Below are positions 52,459-61,747 of a stretch of 64,000 bases of DNA, one piece after another. Every line of letters starts with the position of its first letter. The stretch's first letter is position 1. The stretch spans positions 248,001 through 312,000 of the forward strand of contig NZ_QOHI01000005.1 of NCBI RefSeq assembly GCF_003319095.1, read 5' to 3'. The DNA comes from Blastococcus sp. TBT05-19. GTDB lineage: Bacteria; Actinomycetota; Actinomycetes; Mycobacteriales; Geodermatophilaceae. The notes under the pieces were generated by a model, which saw only the letters and a program-made list of their open reading frames with translations, was not told where the DNA came from and made no database searches. A program made the position numbers and the translations under genes.

Positions 52459-53093
52459 GAGCCCACCCGTCGGCGCTCGAGGACCTCGCCCTGCACGGCG
52501 TGCGGGTGCTCGGCTTCCCGACGCCGGGTCGCATCGCCGGGCGGTGGCGCCTGGACCGCGCGGCCGTGGAGGAGGCGCTGCTCGACGCCGAGGCGCGGGG
52601 GTGGGCGCAGCAGACGTCCTTCGGCGGCAGCTCCGGCTGGTCGCTGACCGACGCCGGACGGGCCGAGGGGGAGCGGCGACTGGCCAGTGAGCTCGACCTG
52701 GTGGGCGCCCGGCCGGCGGTCCAGGACGTGCACGCCCGCTTCCGGCCGCTGAACCGGCGGTTCGGGGCGGCCTGCACCGACTGGCAGATCCGCCCCGACC
52801 GGCTGGACCCGATGGCCGCCAACGACCACACCGACTGGCGCTGGGACGAACGCGTGCTCCGCACGCTGAGCTCGGTGGAGCGGAGCTTCGTCGCGCTGTG
52901 CGCGGAGCTGGCCGACCGGCTGGAGCGCTTCGACGGCTACGGGCAGCGCTACTCGGCGGCGCTCCGACGGGTCCAGGCGGGGGAGCGGCGCTGGGTCGAC
53001 GCACCCGAGCAGGACTCGCTGCACCTGCTGTGGATCCAGTTCCACGAGGACCTGCTGGCCAGCCTGGGGATCGAGCGCGGCACGGACGGCTGA
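52455..53093 (+). CDS. Winged-helix transcriptional regulator, 212 residues
   Basis: The N-terminal about 75 residues form a winged helix: TPGRIAGRWRLDRAAVEEALLDAEARGW, then a wing SFGGSSGWSLTDAGRAEGERRL. The remainder (about 90-205) is helical, with paired Trp residues (TDWQIRPDR, HTDWRWDER), probably a ligand or dimer domain. GTG start in the 4-base overlap with the preceding gene. It is a likely binder of the palindrome upstream of the pair, regulating its own operon and perhaps metK distance effects; its ligand is unknown. Confidence 0.78.
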   Translation: MRAHPSALEDLALHGVRVLGFPTPGRIAGRWRLDRAAVEEALLDAEARGWAQQTSFGGSSGWSLTDAGRAEGERRLASELDLVGARPAVQDVHARFRPLNRRFGAACTDWQIRPDRLDPMAANDHTDWRWDERVLRTLSSVERSFVALCAELADRLERFDGYGQRYSAALRRVQAGERRWVDAPEQDSLHLLWIQFHEDLLASLGIERGTDG

Positions 53094-53122
53094 GGTCCGC
53101 GCACTCTGTCGCAGCCCCTGGG

Positions 53123-53128
53123 TAGCGT
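53123..53128 (+). promoter_or_regulatory. -10 element for a leaderless priA transcript
   Basis: TAGCGT is followed by 8 bases and the GTG at 53137, with no ribosome binding site. It is the same hexamer and spacing as at rarA. Confidence 0.5.
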
Positions 53129-53136
53129 TCTCCGAC

Positions 53137-55125
53137 GTGCCAGACGCCCCCGCCGCCCCCGCCCCGGTGGTGGCGCGGGTGGTGGTGGACGTGCCGCTCG
53201 CGCACCTGGACCGGCCCTTCGACTACGCCGTCCCGGAGAAGTTCGCCGACACCGTGCAGGCCGGCTGCCGGGTGCGGGTGCGCTTCCACGGCCGGCTGGT
53301 CGACGGCGTGGTGTGGGAGCTCGCCGACACGACCGACTTCGCCGGCACGCTGCAGCCCCTCTCGCACGTCCCCTCGGGCGAGCCGGTGCTCACCCCGCAG
53401 GTCGCGCGCCTGGTCCGCGCCGTCGCCGACCGGTACGCCGGCACGGCCAGCGACGTCCTGCGACTGGCCCTGCCCCCGCGCCGCGCCGCCGCGGAGAAGC
53501 GGGAGGCGCCCACGCCGGCGGCGCTGCCGGAGGCGCCCGACCCCGCCGGCTTCGCCCGCTACCCGGCCGGCCCGGCGCTGCTCACCGCGCTCGCGGAGGG
53601 CCGCCCCGCCCGGGCGGTGTGGACCGCGCTGCCGGGGGAGGACTGGCCGACCCGGCTGGTGGAGCTGTGCCGGGCCACGCTGTCCGGACGGCGGGGGTCG
53701 CTGGTCGTCGTCCCCGACGGCAGGGACCTCGACCGGCTGACGGCGGCGGCGGAGCAGCTGCTGCCCGAGCACTCGTTCACCGTGCTGCGCGCCGACGACT
53801 CGCCCGAGAAGCGCTACCGCCGCTTCCTCGCCGCCTCCCGCGGTGCCGCCCAGGTGGTCCTCGGCACCCGGGCGGCGATGTTCGCCCCGGTGCGCGACCT
53901 CGGGCTCGTGGTGATCTGGGACGACGGCGACGACCTGCACGCCGACGAGCACGCGCCCTACCCGCACGCCCGCGACGTGCTGGTGCAGCGCGCGTGGCTG
54001 GACTCGTGCGCGGCGGTGGTCGCGGGGACGTCCCGCACCGCTGAGGCCGCCGTCCTGGTCGAGTCCGGCTGGGCTCACGAGCTGGTCGCGGACCGGGCCG
54101 CGCTGCGGGCCGCCGCGCCACGGGTGCAGGCGCTGGGCGACGACTTCGAGCTGGCCCGCGACCCCGCCGCGCGTTCGGCGCGGCTGCCGTCCCTCGCGCA
54201 CACGGCCGCGCGCAAGGCCCTGGCCGACGGCGCCCCGGTGCTGGTGCAGGTGCCGCGGCGGGGCTACGTGCCCTCGCTGTCGTGCGCGCGGTGCCGGGCG
54301 CCGGCCCGCTGCGCGCACTGCTCGGGTCCGCTGGGCATCTCGCCGAGACCGGGTCCCGGGGGCAGCCGCATCCCGGCCTGCCGCTGGTGCGCCCGGCCGG
54401 CGGCGACCTTCGACTGCCCGCACTGCCTCGGCACGAAGCTGCGGGCCGCGGTGATCGGGGAGAGCCGGACCGCCGAGGAGCTGGCGCGCGCCTTCCCGGG
54501 GGCCGTGGTGCGGACCTCCGGCAGCACCACCGGCGTGCTGGACACCGTGCCGGCCGGGCCGGCGCTCGTTGTCGCCACCCCGGGCGCGGAACCCGTGGCC
54601 GACGGCGGGTACGGCGCGGCCCTGCTGCTCGACTCCTGGGCGCTGCTGGGCCGGGCGGACCTGCGCGCGGGGGAGGAGGCGATGCGGCGCTGGATGAACG
54701 CGGCGGCCCTCGTGCGCCCCGCCTCGGCGGGGGGTCAGGTGATCGTGGCCGCCGACGCCGCCCACCCCGTCGTCCAGGCGCTGGTGCGCTGGGACCCGGC
54801 CTGGTTGGCCGAGCGCGAGGTGGCCGACCGGCGCGAGCTGGGGTTCCCGCCGGTGACCCGGATGGCCTCGCTGACCGCGTCGCCCGCGGCGCTGGCCGAG
54901 TTCCTCGCCGCGCTGCGGTTGCCCGAGGACGCCGATTTGCTCGGCCCGGTGCCCGAGCGGCCGCGACCGGGGCAGGAGGGGGAGCGCGAGCGCTACCTGG
55001 TGCGCGTGCCGCGGGCCTCGGGCGCGGCGCTCGCGCACGCGCTCGCCGCGGTCCAGGGGGTGCGCAGCGCGAAGAAGGTGCCGGAGCACGTCCGCGTGCA
55101 GCTGGACCCGCTCGACCTGGTCTAG
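53137..55125 (+). CDS. priA: Primosomal protein N' (PriA), helicase motifs degenerate
   Basis: A 662-residue PriA. The N-terminal DNA-binding domain (VVVDVPLAHLDRPFDYAVPE, 3'-end binding) and the zinc region (CARCRAPARCAHC, then CRWCARPAATFDCPHC, about 383-430) are intact. The helicase Walker A GxGKT is absent and the DEAH-like site reads IWDDGDDLHADEHAPYP. This loss is known for actinobacterial PriA, which probably acts in restart without helicase activity. The GTG is likely leaderless. Confidence 0.92.
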   Translation: MPDAPAAPAPVVARVVVDVPLAHLDRPFDYAVPEKFADTVQAGCRVRVRFHGRLVDGVVWELADTTDFAGTLQPLSHVPSGEPVLTPQVARLVRAVADRYAGTASDVLRLALPPRRAAAEKREAPTPAALPEAPDPAGFARYPAGPALLTALAEGRPARAVWTALPGEDWPTRLVELCRATLSGRRGSLVVVPDGRDLDRLTAAAEQLLPEHSFTVLRADDSPEKRYRRFLAASRGAAQVVLGTRAAMFAPVRDLGLVVIWDDGDDLHADEHAPYPHARDVLVQRAWLDSCAAVVAGTSRTAEAAVLVESGWAHELVADRAALRAAAPRVQALGDDFELARDPAARSARLPSLAHTAARKALADGAPVLVQVPRRGYVPSLSCARCRAPARCAHCSGPLGISPRPGPGGSRIPACRWCARPAATFDCPHCLGTKLRAAVIGESRTAEELARAFPGAVVRTSGSTTGVLDTVPAGPALVVATPGAEPVADGGYGAALLLDSWALLGRADLRAGEEAMRRWMNAAALVRPASAGGQVIVAADAAHPVVQALVRWDPAWLAEREVADRRELGFPPVTRMASLTASPAALAEFLAALRLPEDADLLGPVPERPRPGQEGERERYLVRVPRASGAALAHALAAVQGVRSAKKVPEHVRVQLDPLDLV

Positions 55126-55221
55126 CGCCCGTTTACAACGTAAGTGTGCGCGTCGGGGGCTCGGCTACCGGCTCCCTTCTCCCGAGCGGGAGCGCGCGTA
55201 CACCGACCGAGGAGCACCCGA

Positions 55222-55893
55222 GTGACTGCAGCACGTCCGTCCGAGCCCGCCCGTCCTGTCGGCGCCACCCCCGTCGGCGGCGGGAACCGAGGAGGCGGAC
55301 GGCGCAGGGGCCTGCTCCTCGGGGCAGCCCTGCTGGCGATCCTGCTCCTCGTCGCGCTGCTGCTCAGCCAGTGCGGCTCCGACGACGCTGACCGCGACCC
55401 CGCCTCGTCGACGGGTGGGAGCAGCTCGTCCTCGACCTCCGAGGCCACGGGCGGCGCCACCGGCGGCTCCGCCACCGCGAGCCCGTCGGCGGGCGGCGGC
55501 ACGGCGGCCGGTGCCGGTCAGATCCGGACGGCGGACGGCCGGTCCGTGCTTGAGCTGGCCGCCGGCGCCGACGGCCCGGCCGCGCTCGCGGGGGTGACCG
55601 GGCAGCCGGTGACCGGTACCGCCGTGCAGGTGCTGTCCGTGCCCGCTGACGAGGGCTTCTGGGTCGGCACGTCCGAGACCGAGCGGGTGTGGGTCCAGCT
55701 CACCGGCGAGGCGGGGGAGTCCCCGTACCAGGTCACCGAGGGCGACAGCGTCGACTTCCAGGGCACCGTCGTCGCGCACGCCGGCGGGTTCGCCGCGCAG
55801 GTCGGGGTGGACGACGCGGAGGGGGCCGCGATGCTCGACGGCCAGGGCCAGCACCTCGAGGTCGCGAAGTCGGCAGTCACGCTCTCGGAGTGA
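55222..55893 (+). CDS. Membrane-anchored secreted protein of unknown function
   Basis: A 223-residue protein. A short basic cytoplasmic part is followed by one membrane helix (about 34-50, GLLLGAALLAILLLVALLL), a Ser/Thr/Gly-rich linker (about 58-95), then a folded outer domain (about 98-220) with VLSVPADEGFWVGTSETERVWVQL and VTEGDSVDFQGTVVAH, which resembles a small OB-like beta barrel. GTG at 55222 has GAGGAG 7 bases before it; the longer frame from 55144 lacks one. It is not an obvious member of a named family. Confidence 0.75.
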   Translation: MTAARPSEPARPVGATPVGGGNRGGGRRRGLLLGAALLAILLLVALLLSQCGSDDADRDPASSTGGSSSSSTSEATGGATGGSATASPSAGGGTAAGAGQIRTADGRSVLELAAGADGPAALAGVTGQPVTGTAVQVLSVPADEGFWVGTSETERVWVQLTGEAGESPYQVTEGDSVDFQGTVVAHAGGFAAQVGVDDAEGAAMLDGQGQHLEVAKSAVTLSE

Positions 55894-55947
55894 CCCCCGC
55901 GCCCGGGCGGCCCAACACCGCCCGGGTGCGGTGCCAGGATCACGGCC

Positions 55948-56673
55948 GTGAAGACGATCGGCCTGCTGGGCGGGATGAGCTGGGAGAGCAGCGCTCTCTA
56001 CTACCGGTTGCTGAACGAGTCGGTGCGCGAGCGGCTCGGCGGCCTGCACTCCGCCCGCTGCGTGCTGCTGTCGGTGGACTTCGCGGAGATCGCGCGCCTG
56101 CAGGCCGCCGGCGACTGGGCGCGTGCCGGTGAGCTCCTCGCCGCCGACGCCCGGGCGCTGCAGGCGGCCGGAGCGGACCTCGTCGTCCTGTGCACCAACA
56201 CCATGCACGTGGTCGCCGACGCGGTGACCGCCGGGCTGGACGTGCCGCTGCTGCACATCGGCGACAGCACCGCCGAGGCGATCACCGCCGCCGGGCTCAC
56301 CCGGATCGGCCTGCTCGGCACCCGCTACACGATGGAGCAGCCGTTCCTCGTCGACCGCCTGTCGGGTGCGGGGCTGGAGGTCCTGGTGCCGGACGACGCC
56401 GATCGCGAGCTGGTCCACCGGGTCATCTACGAGGAGCTGGTGCTGGGCGTCGCCCGGGAGGAGTCGCGCACCGCCTACCGCGAGGTGGTCGACCGGCTGG
56501 TCGCGCGCGGGGCGCAGGGCGTGGTGCTCGGGTGCACCGAGATCGAGCTGCTCATCGGGCCGGACGACGTCGACGTCCCGACCTTCCCCACCACGGCGCT
56601 GCACGTGGCCGCAGCCGTGCGCATCGCGCTGGCGGAAGGCGGTGCGGGAGCCCCGCCTACGATCGTGCGGTGA
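55948..56673 (+). CDS. Aspartate/glutamate racemase-family protein
   Basis: A 241-residue cofactor-independent racemase: IGLLGGMSWESSALYYRLLNE at the start, then the first catalytic Cys82 in VLCTNTMH and the second in GVVLGCTEIELLI near 195. This matches the YgeA-type amino acid racemases with both active-site cysteines. Substrate is undefined (Asp, Glu or a broader set). GTG start; its stop overlaps the def GTG. Confidence 0.88.
   Translation: MKTIGLLGGMSWESSALYYRLLNESVRERLGGLHSARCVLLSVDFAEIARLQAAGDWARAGELLAADARALQAAGADLVVLCTNTMHVVADAVTAGLDVPLLHIGDSTAEAITAAGLTRIGLLGTRYTMEQPFLVDRLSGAGLEVLVPDDADRELVHRVIYEELVLGVAREESRTAYREVVDRLVARGAQGVVLGCTEIELLIGPDDVDVPTFPTTALHVAAAVRIALAEGGAGAPPTIVR
56658..56663 (+). 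promoter_or_regulatory. -10 element for a leaderless def transcript
   Basis: TACGAT inside the end of the racemase gene is followed by 6 bases and the def GTG at 56670. It would let def-fmt-rsmB be transcribed apart from the racemase. Confidence 0.5.
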
Positions 56674-57203
56674 GCGTGACCCCCATCCGGCTGTTCGGCG
56701 ACCCGGTGCTGCACCGGCCCGCCGCCCCGGTCGTCGACTTCGACAAGGAGCTGCAGCAGCTCGTCGCGGACCTGACCGACACCATGCACGCCGCCGGCGG
56801 GGCCGGGCTGGCCGCTCCGCAGATAGGCGTGGGTCTCCGGGTCTTCACCTGGTTCGTCGACGGCGAGGTCGGCCACCTGGTCAACCCCGACGTCACGCCG
56901 ATCGGGGACGAGACCGAGGAGGGCCCCGAGGGCTGCCTGTCGATCCCGGACCTGCGCTTCGACTGCCGCCGGCACCTCTACGTCGCCGCGACCGGCTGGA
57001 ACATGCACGGTGAGCCGGTCCGCGTGGAGGGCTCGCACCTGCTGGCCCGCGCGGTGCAGCACGAAACCGACCACCTCGACGGCGTGCTGTTCGTCGACCG
57101 CCTCGACCCGCAGGCGCGCGAGGCCGCGCTGGCCGCGATCGAGGCGACCGAGTGGTCGGGCATGGGTGCCTGGCTCCCGCGCGTGGAGGTGAGCCCCCAC
57201 TGA
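56670..57203 (+). CDS. def: Peptide deformylase
   Basis: A 177-residue metallohydrolase with the three family motifs: [12 protein letters not shown] (near 43), EGCLSIP (near 91) and QHETDHLDG (HExxH, near 133). It removes the formyl group from new proteins. It precedes fmt, which adds that group to initiator tRNA. The GTG overlaps the racemase stop; a second in-frame GTG at 56676 is a less likely start. Confidence 0.95.
   Translation: MSVTPIRLFGDPVLHRPAAPVVDFDKELQQLVADLTDTMHAAGGAGLAAPQIGVGLRVFTWFVDGEVGHLVNPDVTPIGDETEEGPEGCLSIPDLRFDCRRHLYVAATGWNMHGEPVRVEGSHLLARAVQHETDHLDGVLFVDRLDPQAREAALAAIEATEWSGMGAWLPRVEVSPH
57186..57193 (+). promoter_or_regulatory. Strong ribosome binding site deciding a CTG start for fmt
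   Basis: GGAGGTGA is complementary to the 16S rRNA tail and lies 6 bases before CTG at 57200. No ATG, GTG or TTG occurs in the fmt frame near this point, and the CTG overlaps the def stop as CTGA. Confidence 0.65.
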
Positions 57204-58129
57204 GGCTCCTGTTCGCCGGCACGCCGGCCCCGGCCGTCCCCTCGCTCGACGCGCTGATCGCCTCCGGCCACGAGGTCGTGGCCGTGCTCACCCGGCCCGA
57301 TGCCCGCTCCGGCCGCGGCCGGAAGGTCAGCCGCTCGCCGGTCGCCGAACGCGCCGACGAGGCCGGCATCCCCGTGCTCCAGCCGCGCTCGCCACGAGAG
57401 CCGGAGTTCCTCGAGCAGCTGGCCGACCTCGCCGTCGACTGCGCGCCGGTCGTGGCCTACGGCGCCCTGGTGCCCCGTGCGGCGCTCGACCTGCCGCGGC
57501 ACGGCTGGGTCAACCTGCACTTCTCGCTGCTGCCGGCCTGGCGCGGAGCCGCGCCCGTGCAGCACGCGGTCATGGCCGGCGACGAGGTGACCGGTGCCTC
57601 CACGTTCCTGCTGGAGGCCGGCCTGGACACCGGCCCCGTCTTCGGCACCCTCACCGAGGAGATCCGTCCGCGCGACACCGCCGGCGACCTGCTCGACCGG
57701 CTCGCCGTCAGCGGCGCCGGCCTCCTGGTCGCGACCCTGGACGGCATCGAGGCCGGGGCGTTGGAGCCGCGGCCCCAGCCGGCCGACGGGATCAGCCTGG
57801 CGCCCAAGGTGGAGACGGCGGACGCGCGCATCGACTGGGCGCTCCCCGCGTACGTGGTCGACCGGCGCATCCGCGGGGTGACGCCCGCTCCCGGCGCCTG
57901 GACGACGTGGCGCGGTGAGCGCCTGCGCGTGGGCCCGGTCGAGCTGGTGACCGACGGCCCGTCGTTGACCCCGGGCGAGGTACTGGTCGACGCAGGTTCG
58001 GTGCTCGTGGGCGCGGGCAACGGCGCCGTCCGGCTCACCCAGGTGCAGCCGGCCGGCAAGAAGATGCTCCCCGCCGCCGACTGGGCCCGCGGCGCACGCC
58101 CGGCGGCCGGCGAGAAGGTGGGCGAGTGA
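57200..58129 (+). CDS. fmt: Methionyl-tRNA formyltransferase, probable CTG start
   Basis: A 309-residue enzyme that formylates initiator tRNA. The family start MRLLFAGTP aligns exactly with the codon series beginning at CTG 57200, so CTG is the likely start. Motifs: [13 protein letters not shown] with Asn/His and [10 protein letters not shown] with the catalytic Asp, then a C-terminal OB-type domain from about 205. An upstream ATG at 57152 in frame would read through the end of def and lacks a ribosome binding site. Its stop overlaps rsmB. Confidence 0.93.
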   Translation: MRLLFAGTPAPAVPSLDALIASGHEVVAVLTRPDARSGRGRKVSRSPVAERADEAGIPVLQPRSPREPEFLEQLADLAVDCAPVVAYGALVPRAALDLPRHGWVNLHFSLLPAWRGAAPVQHAVMAGDEVTGASTFLLEAGLDTGPVFGTLTEEIRPRDTAGDLLDRLAVSGAGLLVATLDGIEAGALEPRPQPADGISLAPKVETADARIDWALPAYVVDRRIRGVTPAPGAWTTWRGERLRVGPVELVTDGPSLTPGEVLVDAGSVLVGAGNGAVRLTQVQPAGKKMLPAADWARGARPAAGEKVGE

Positions 58130-59505
58130 CCCGCCCTCCGTCCCGTCGTGGCCCTCGCCGCCACCCGGCCGCCCGCCGTCCGGTGCTCGACGGCGCGCGG
58201 CTGACCGCCTACGACGTGCTCGACGCCGTCTCCTCGCGGGAGGCGTTCGCCAACCTGCTGCTGCCCCAGCTGCTGCGCGAGCGGAAGCTGGACGAGCGCG
58301 ACGCCGCCTTCACCACCCAGCTGGCCTACGGCGCGCTGCGCGCCACGGGCACCCTGGACGCGATCCTCACCGGCCTGGTCTCCCGGCCGCTCGCGGAGCT
58401 CGACCCGCGGGTGCTCGACCTGCTGCGGCTGGGCGCCTACCAGATCATCGACCTGCGGGTGCCGGCGCACGCGGCCGTGGACACCACCGTCGACCTGACC
58501 CGCGCGATCGTCGGTCCCGGCGCCGCGGGCCTGGTCAACGCGGTGCTGCGCAAGGTCGCCGCCGGCGGGGACCGGGCGGCGTGGCTGGAGGCTTTGGGTG
58601 CCGACGGCGACCAGCGGCTGGCACTGACGACCGACCACCCGGAGTGGATTGTTCGGGCCTGGCGGGAGGCCCTCGGGGGTGACGACGAGCTCGAGCCCGC
58701 GCTGCTCGCCGACGACGAGGCGCCCGAGGTGCACCTGGTGGCCCGCCGCACGTCGCGCGAGGAGCTGCTGACCGAGTCCGGTGGGGAGCCCGGCCCGTGG
58801 TCGCCGCACGCCGTGCGCCTCGGTGGGGGAGACCCCGGCCGGCTGGCCTCGGTGCGCACCGGGAAGGCGGCCGTCCAGGACGAGGGCAGCCAGCTCGCCG
58901 CGCTGCTGCTCACCCGGGCCCCGCTCGAGGGGTCGGACACCGCGTGGCTGGACATGTGCGCCGGTCCCGGTGGCAAGTCCGGGTTGCTGGCCGCCACGCG
59001 TCCCGAGGGGGTCCGGCTCACCGCCGCCGACCGCGCGCCGCACCGCGCCGACCTGGTGCGCCAGGCGCTGCGGGACGAGAAGGACACCGAGGTGCTCGCC
59101 GCCGACGGCACCCGGCCGCCGTGGCAGCCGGGCTCGTTCGACCGCGTGCTGCTCGACGCGCCGTGCACCGGGCTGGGCGCGCTGCGCCGTCGGCCCGAGG
59201 TGCGGTGGCGGCGCACCGCCGAGGACGTCGAGCCGCTGGCCGAGCTGCAGGCGCAGCTGCTGGACAGCGCGCTGCGCTCGGTGCGGGTGGGCGGCGTCGT
59301 CGCCTACGTGACCTGCTCGCCGCACACCGCCGAGACCGTCGACGTCGTGGACGCGGCGGCCCGCCGCGACGACGTCGAGGTTCTGCCGGTCGCGCCGCTG
59401 TTCCCGGAGGTGCCCGGCATCGCGCGCGGGGACCACGCGCAGCTGTGGCCGCACCGGCACGGCACCGACGCGATGTTCATGGCGCTTCTCCGCCGCACCC
59501 GCTAG
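58126..59505 (+). CDS. rsmB: 16S rRNA m5C967 methyltransferase
   Basis: A 459-residue protein: an N-terminal NusB-like RNA-binding domain (about 20-165, [15 protein letters not shown] and [14 protein letters not shown]), then a NOL1/NOP2/Sun methyltransferase domain with SAM site [11 protein letters not shown] near 283, [18 protein letters not shown] and the second active-site Cys in [13 protein letters not shown] overlaps the fmt stop, the usual fmt-rsmB coupling. Confidence 0.93.
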   Translation: MTRPPSRRGPRRHPAARRPVLDGARLTAYDVLDAVSSREAFANLLLPQLLRERKLDERDAAFTTQLAYGALRATGTLDAILTGLVSRPLAELDPRVLDLLRLGAYQIIDLRVPAHAAVDTTVDLTRAIVGPGAAGLVNAVLRKVAAGGDRAAWLEALGADGDQRLALTTDHPEWIVRAWREALGGDDELEPALLADDEAPEVHLVARRTSREELLTESGGEPGPWSPHAVRLGGGDPGRLASVRTGKAAVQDEGSQLAALLLTRAPLEGSDTAWLDMCAGPGGKSGLLAATRPEGVRLTAADRAPHRADLVRQALRDEKDTEVLAADGTRPPWQPGSFDRVLLDAPCTGLGALRRRPEVRWRRTAEDVEPLAELQAQLLDSALRSVRVGGVVAYVTCSPHTAETVDVVDAAARRDDVEVLPVAPLFPEVPGIARGDHAQLWPHRHGTDAMFMALLRRTR

Positions 59506-59534
59506 GACCTGCCGGCCGGGTGGTGATGTGCACC

Positions 59535-59567
59535 GAGGGCGGGTCCCGCGCGCCAGAACCCGCCCTC
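59535..59567. terminator. Bidirectional terminator between rsmB and the aldehyde dehydrogenase
   Basis: GAGGGCGGGT and ACCCGCCCTC make a perfect 10-bp stem with a 13-base loop in the 83-base gap between the convergent genes. Confidence 0.7.
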
Positions 59568-59588
59568 AGCGCACGTTGCTGAGAACCC

Positions 59589-61061
59589 TCAGAAGGGGAA
59601 CTTCCGCTTGGTGTGCTGGACGCTCACCCAGTGGTCGGTGGTGAACTCCTCGATCGCCCACTCGCCACCGAACCGGCCCAGGCCCGACTCCTTCTCGCCG
59701 CCGAACGCGGTGTTGTTCTCGTCGTTGAGCGGTGAGTCGTTGACGTGCGTCATGCCGGCCTCGACCCGTAGCGCGAACTGCACACCTCGCAGCGTGTCCT
59801 CGGTGAAGACGGCGCTCGACAGCCCGTACTCAGTGTCGTTGGCGATCGCGAGGGCGTCGTCCTCGTCGCGCGCTCGGATGATCGTGACCACGGGCCCGAA
59901 CATCTCCTGACGCGCGCTGGCGACCTGGTTGTCCCCGAGCAGCACGTGCGGCGGCAGCACCGAGCCGATCGGGCCGGTGGGGTCGCCGCCGAGCAGCTGC
60001 TGCGCGCCGTCGTCGAGCGCGGCGGAGATCTTCTCCTGGATGCCCTCGAGCTGCTTGGCGTTGATGATCGGCCCGATCACGGTGTCGGACTCCTGCGGGT
60101 TGCCGGCCTTGAGCGAGCGGGCCCGCTCAACGAAGCGCTCCACGAACTCGTCGTGCACCGAGTCGTCTACCACGATCCGGTTGGTGATCATGCAGACCTG
60201 GCCCTGGTGGAAGAACTTCCCGAAGATCGCCGCGTCCACCGCGTAGCCGAGGTCGGCGTCGTCCAGGACGACGAGCGGGCCGTTGCCGCCGAGCTCCAGC
60301 GAGAGCTTCTTCAGCCCGGCCTTCTCCGCGATGCCCTTGCCCACCGGCGTCGACCCGGTGAAGGAGACGACCCGCGGCGTCGGGTGCGACACGATTGCGT
60401 CGCCGATCTCGCTGCCCGAGCCGATGACGACCGACAGCAGCCCCTCGGGCAGGCCGGCCTCCTCGTAGACCTTGGCCAGCAGCAGGCCGCCGGTCACCGG
60501 GGTGTCGCCCGCCGGCTTGAGGACGACGGCGTTGCCCAGCGCCAGCGCCGGGGCGACCGAGCGGTTGGAGAGGTGCATCGGCACGTTCCAGGGGCTGATG
60601 ACGGCGACCACGCCCACCGGACGGCGGTAGACGCGGCTCTCCTTGCCCTCGATGTCGGCGGGCAGGATCCGGCCCTCGACCCGGTAGGGGTAGGACGACG
60701 CCTCGTGGAAGTCGCGCAGCGTGATGGCGTACTCGAACTCGGCGGCCGGTGCGGCGGCCCCGCTCTCCCGGATGTGCCAGTCGACGATCTCGTCCTTGCG
60801 CGCCTCCATGATCCGGGCGGCACGGCGCATCACCTCGGCGCGCTCGCTGGGCAGCCGGCCGGCCCAGTCCCGCTGTGCCTCCTTCGCCTTGGCGTAGGCC
60901 TGGTCGAGGTCGTCGGCGTTCGCGAGCCGGATCTCGGTCAGCGTCTCGCCGGTGTAGGGGTCGGTGTCGGTCGCGGTCTTCTCGGAGCTGCCCGGGCGCC
61001 AAGTGCCGGCGATGGGCATCCGGTCGAAGCCGTCGTAGCGCGAAGGGGTGTCGGAAGCCAT
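59589..61061 (-). CDS. NAD(P)-dependent aldehyde dehydrogenase
   Basis: A 490-residue aldehyde dehydrogenase with the full active site: cofactor loop ISPWNVPM near 157, GSTPVGKGIA, the general base Glu256 in LELGGNG and the nucleophile Cys290 in GQVCMITNR; EMFGPVV follows later. The pattern is closest to the benzaldehyde/vanillin-type branch rather than a clear succinate semialdehyde dehydrogenase. It could still oxidise the aldehydes made by GabT or the amine oxidase in this window, but it is far from both. ATG at 61061 gives the MASDTPSRYD start; the longer frame lacks homology. Confidence 0.9.
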   Translation of the reverse strand: MASDTPSRYDGFDRMPIAGTWRPGSSEKTATDTDPYTGETLTEIRLANADDLDQAYAKAKEAQRDWAGRLPSERAEVMRRAARIMEARKDEIVDWHIRESGAAAPAAEFEYAITLRDFHEASSYPYRVEGRILPADIEGKESRVYRRPVGVVAVISPWNVPMHLSNRSVAPALALGNAVVLKPAGDTPVTGGLLLAKVYEEAGLPEGLLSVVIGSGSEIGDAIVSHPTPRVVSFTGSTPVGKGIAEKAGLKKLSLELGGNGPLVVLDDADLGYAVDAAIFGKFFHQGQVCMITNRIVVDDSVHDEFVERFVERARSLKAGNPQESDTVIGPIINAKQLEGIQEKISAALDDGAQQLLGGDPTGPIGSVLPPHVLLGDNQVASARQEMFGPVVTIIRARDEDDALAIANDTEYGLSSAVFTEDTLRGVQFALRVEAGMTHVNDSPLNDENNTAFGGEKESGLGRFGGEWAIEEFTTDHWVSVQHTKRKFPF

Positions 61062-61108
61062 GGCTGGGGCCCTACCCGGTCGCGCACGACGGACACGCGA
61101 ACCCCTGG

Positions 61109-61663
61109 TCAGTCGCGCGGCGGTCCCGGCGGGTCGGCCAGCCAGCGGCGTCCTGCCCGCCACCGGCGGACTGTGTACGGAACCAGAGAGGCCAGCGTGA
61201 TCCCGAACAGCGCGATGCCGAACCCGGCCGCGACCGGCTGGTCGAAGTCGCCCGAGGCAGCCTGCACCGCCAGGAGGGCCGGCCACATCACCAGGAGCCA
61301 GCCCCCCCGAGCCATGTCTCGCGCACGGTGGTCAGCCGCTGCCCGCCGGCCCGGACCGGGATCGAGGTGGTGGAGGACAGCGTGCTCCACCAGGTACCGA
61401 CGGCGTCGCCCCTCCGTGCCGCTGCCGAGCCGGAGAACGGCGACGATCAGGGTCACTCCGACGAGCACGCCGGCAGCGATGCCGGCCCACCCCACCGCGG
61501 TCCACCGGGCCGGGTCGAAGCGCAGCAGTGCGAAGCCGACGGCGTAGGACGGCAGTGCGACCGCGAGGTGGTGCGTGTCGCGCCGGGCGAGATCGCGGGC
61601 GACGACGTCGACGTCGGCGGCCTCCAGGTCGGCAACCTCGGCGGACCCATCCGTCTCGGTCAT
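61109..61663 (-). CDS. Hypothetical membrane protein, 184 residues
   Basis: Not recognised. Four hydrophobic segments arranged as two pairs (ALPSYAVGFALLRF and VGWAGIAAGVLVGVTLIVAVL; then GWLLVMWPALLAVQAA and VAAGFGIALFGITLASLVPY), separated by a basic cytoplasmic loop RRRRYLVEHAVLHHLDPGPGRR. Lies behind the aldehyde dehydrogenase on the same strand with a 47-base gap. Confidence 0.7.
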   Translation of the reverse strand: MTETDGSAEVADLEAADVDVVARDLARRDTHHLAVALPSYAVGFALLRFDPARWTAVGWAGIAAGVLVGVTLIVAVLRLGSGTEGRRRRYLVEHAVLHHLDPGPGRRAAADHRARDMARGGWLLVMWPALLAVQAASGDFDQPVAAGFGIALFGITLASLVPYTVRRWRAGRRWLADPPGPPRD

Positions 61664-61733
61664 GTGCGCAGGCTAGGGCGCCCGAAGCGTCCGGGCTCCC
61701 GAGCAGCCGTGAATTCTCCGGTCGGGTGACACC

Positions 61734-61739
61734 TAGACT
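61734..61739 (+). promoter_or_regulatory. -10 element for a leaderless rpe transcript
   Basis: TAGACT, then 8 bases, then GTG at 61748. No ribosome binding site lies in this interval. Confidence 0.5.
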
Positions 61740-61747
61740 CGGCGGAC

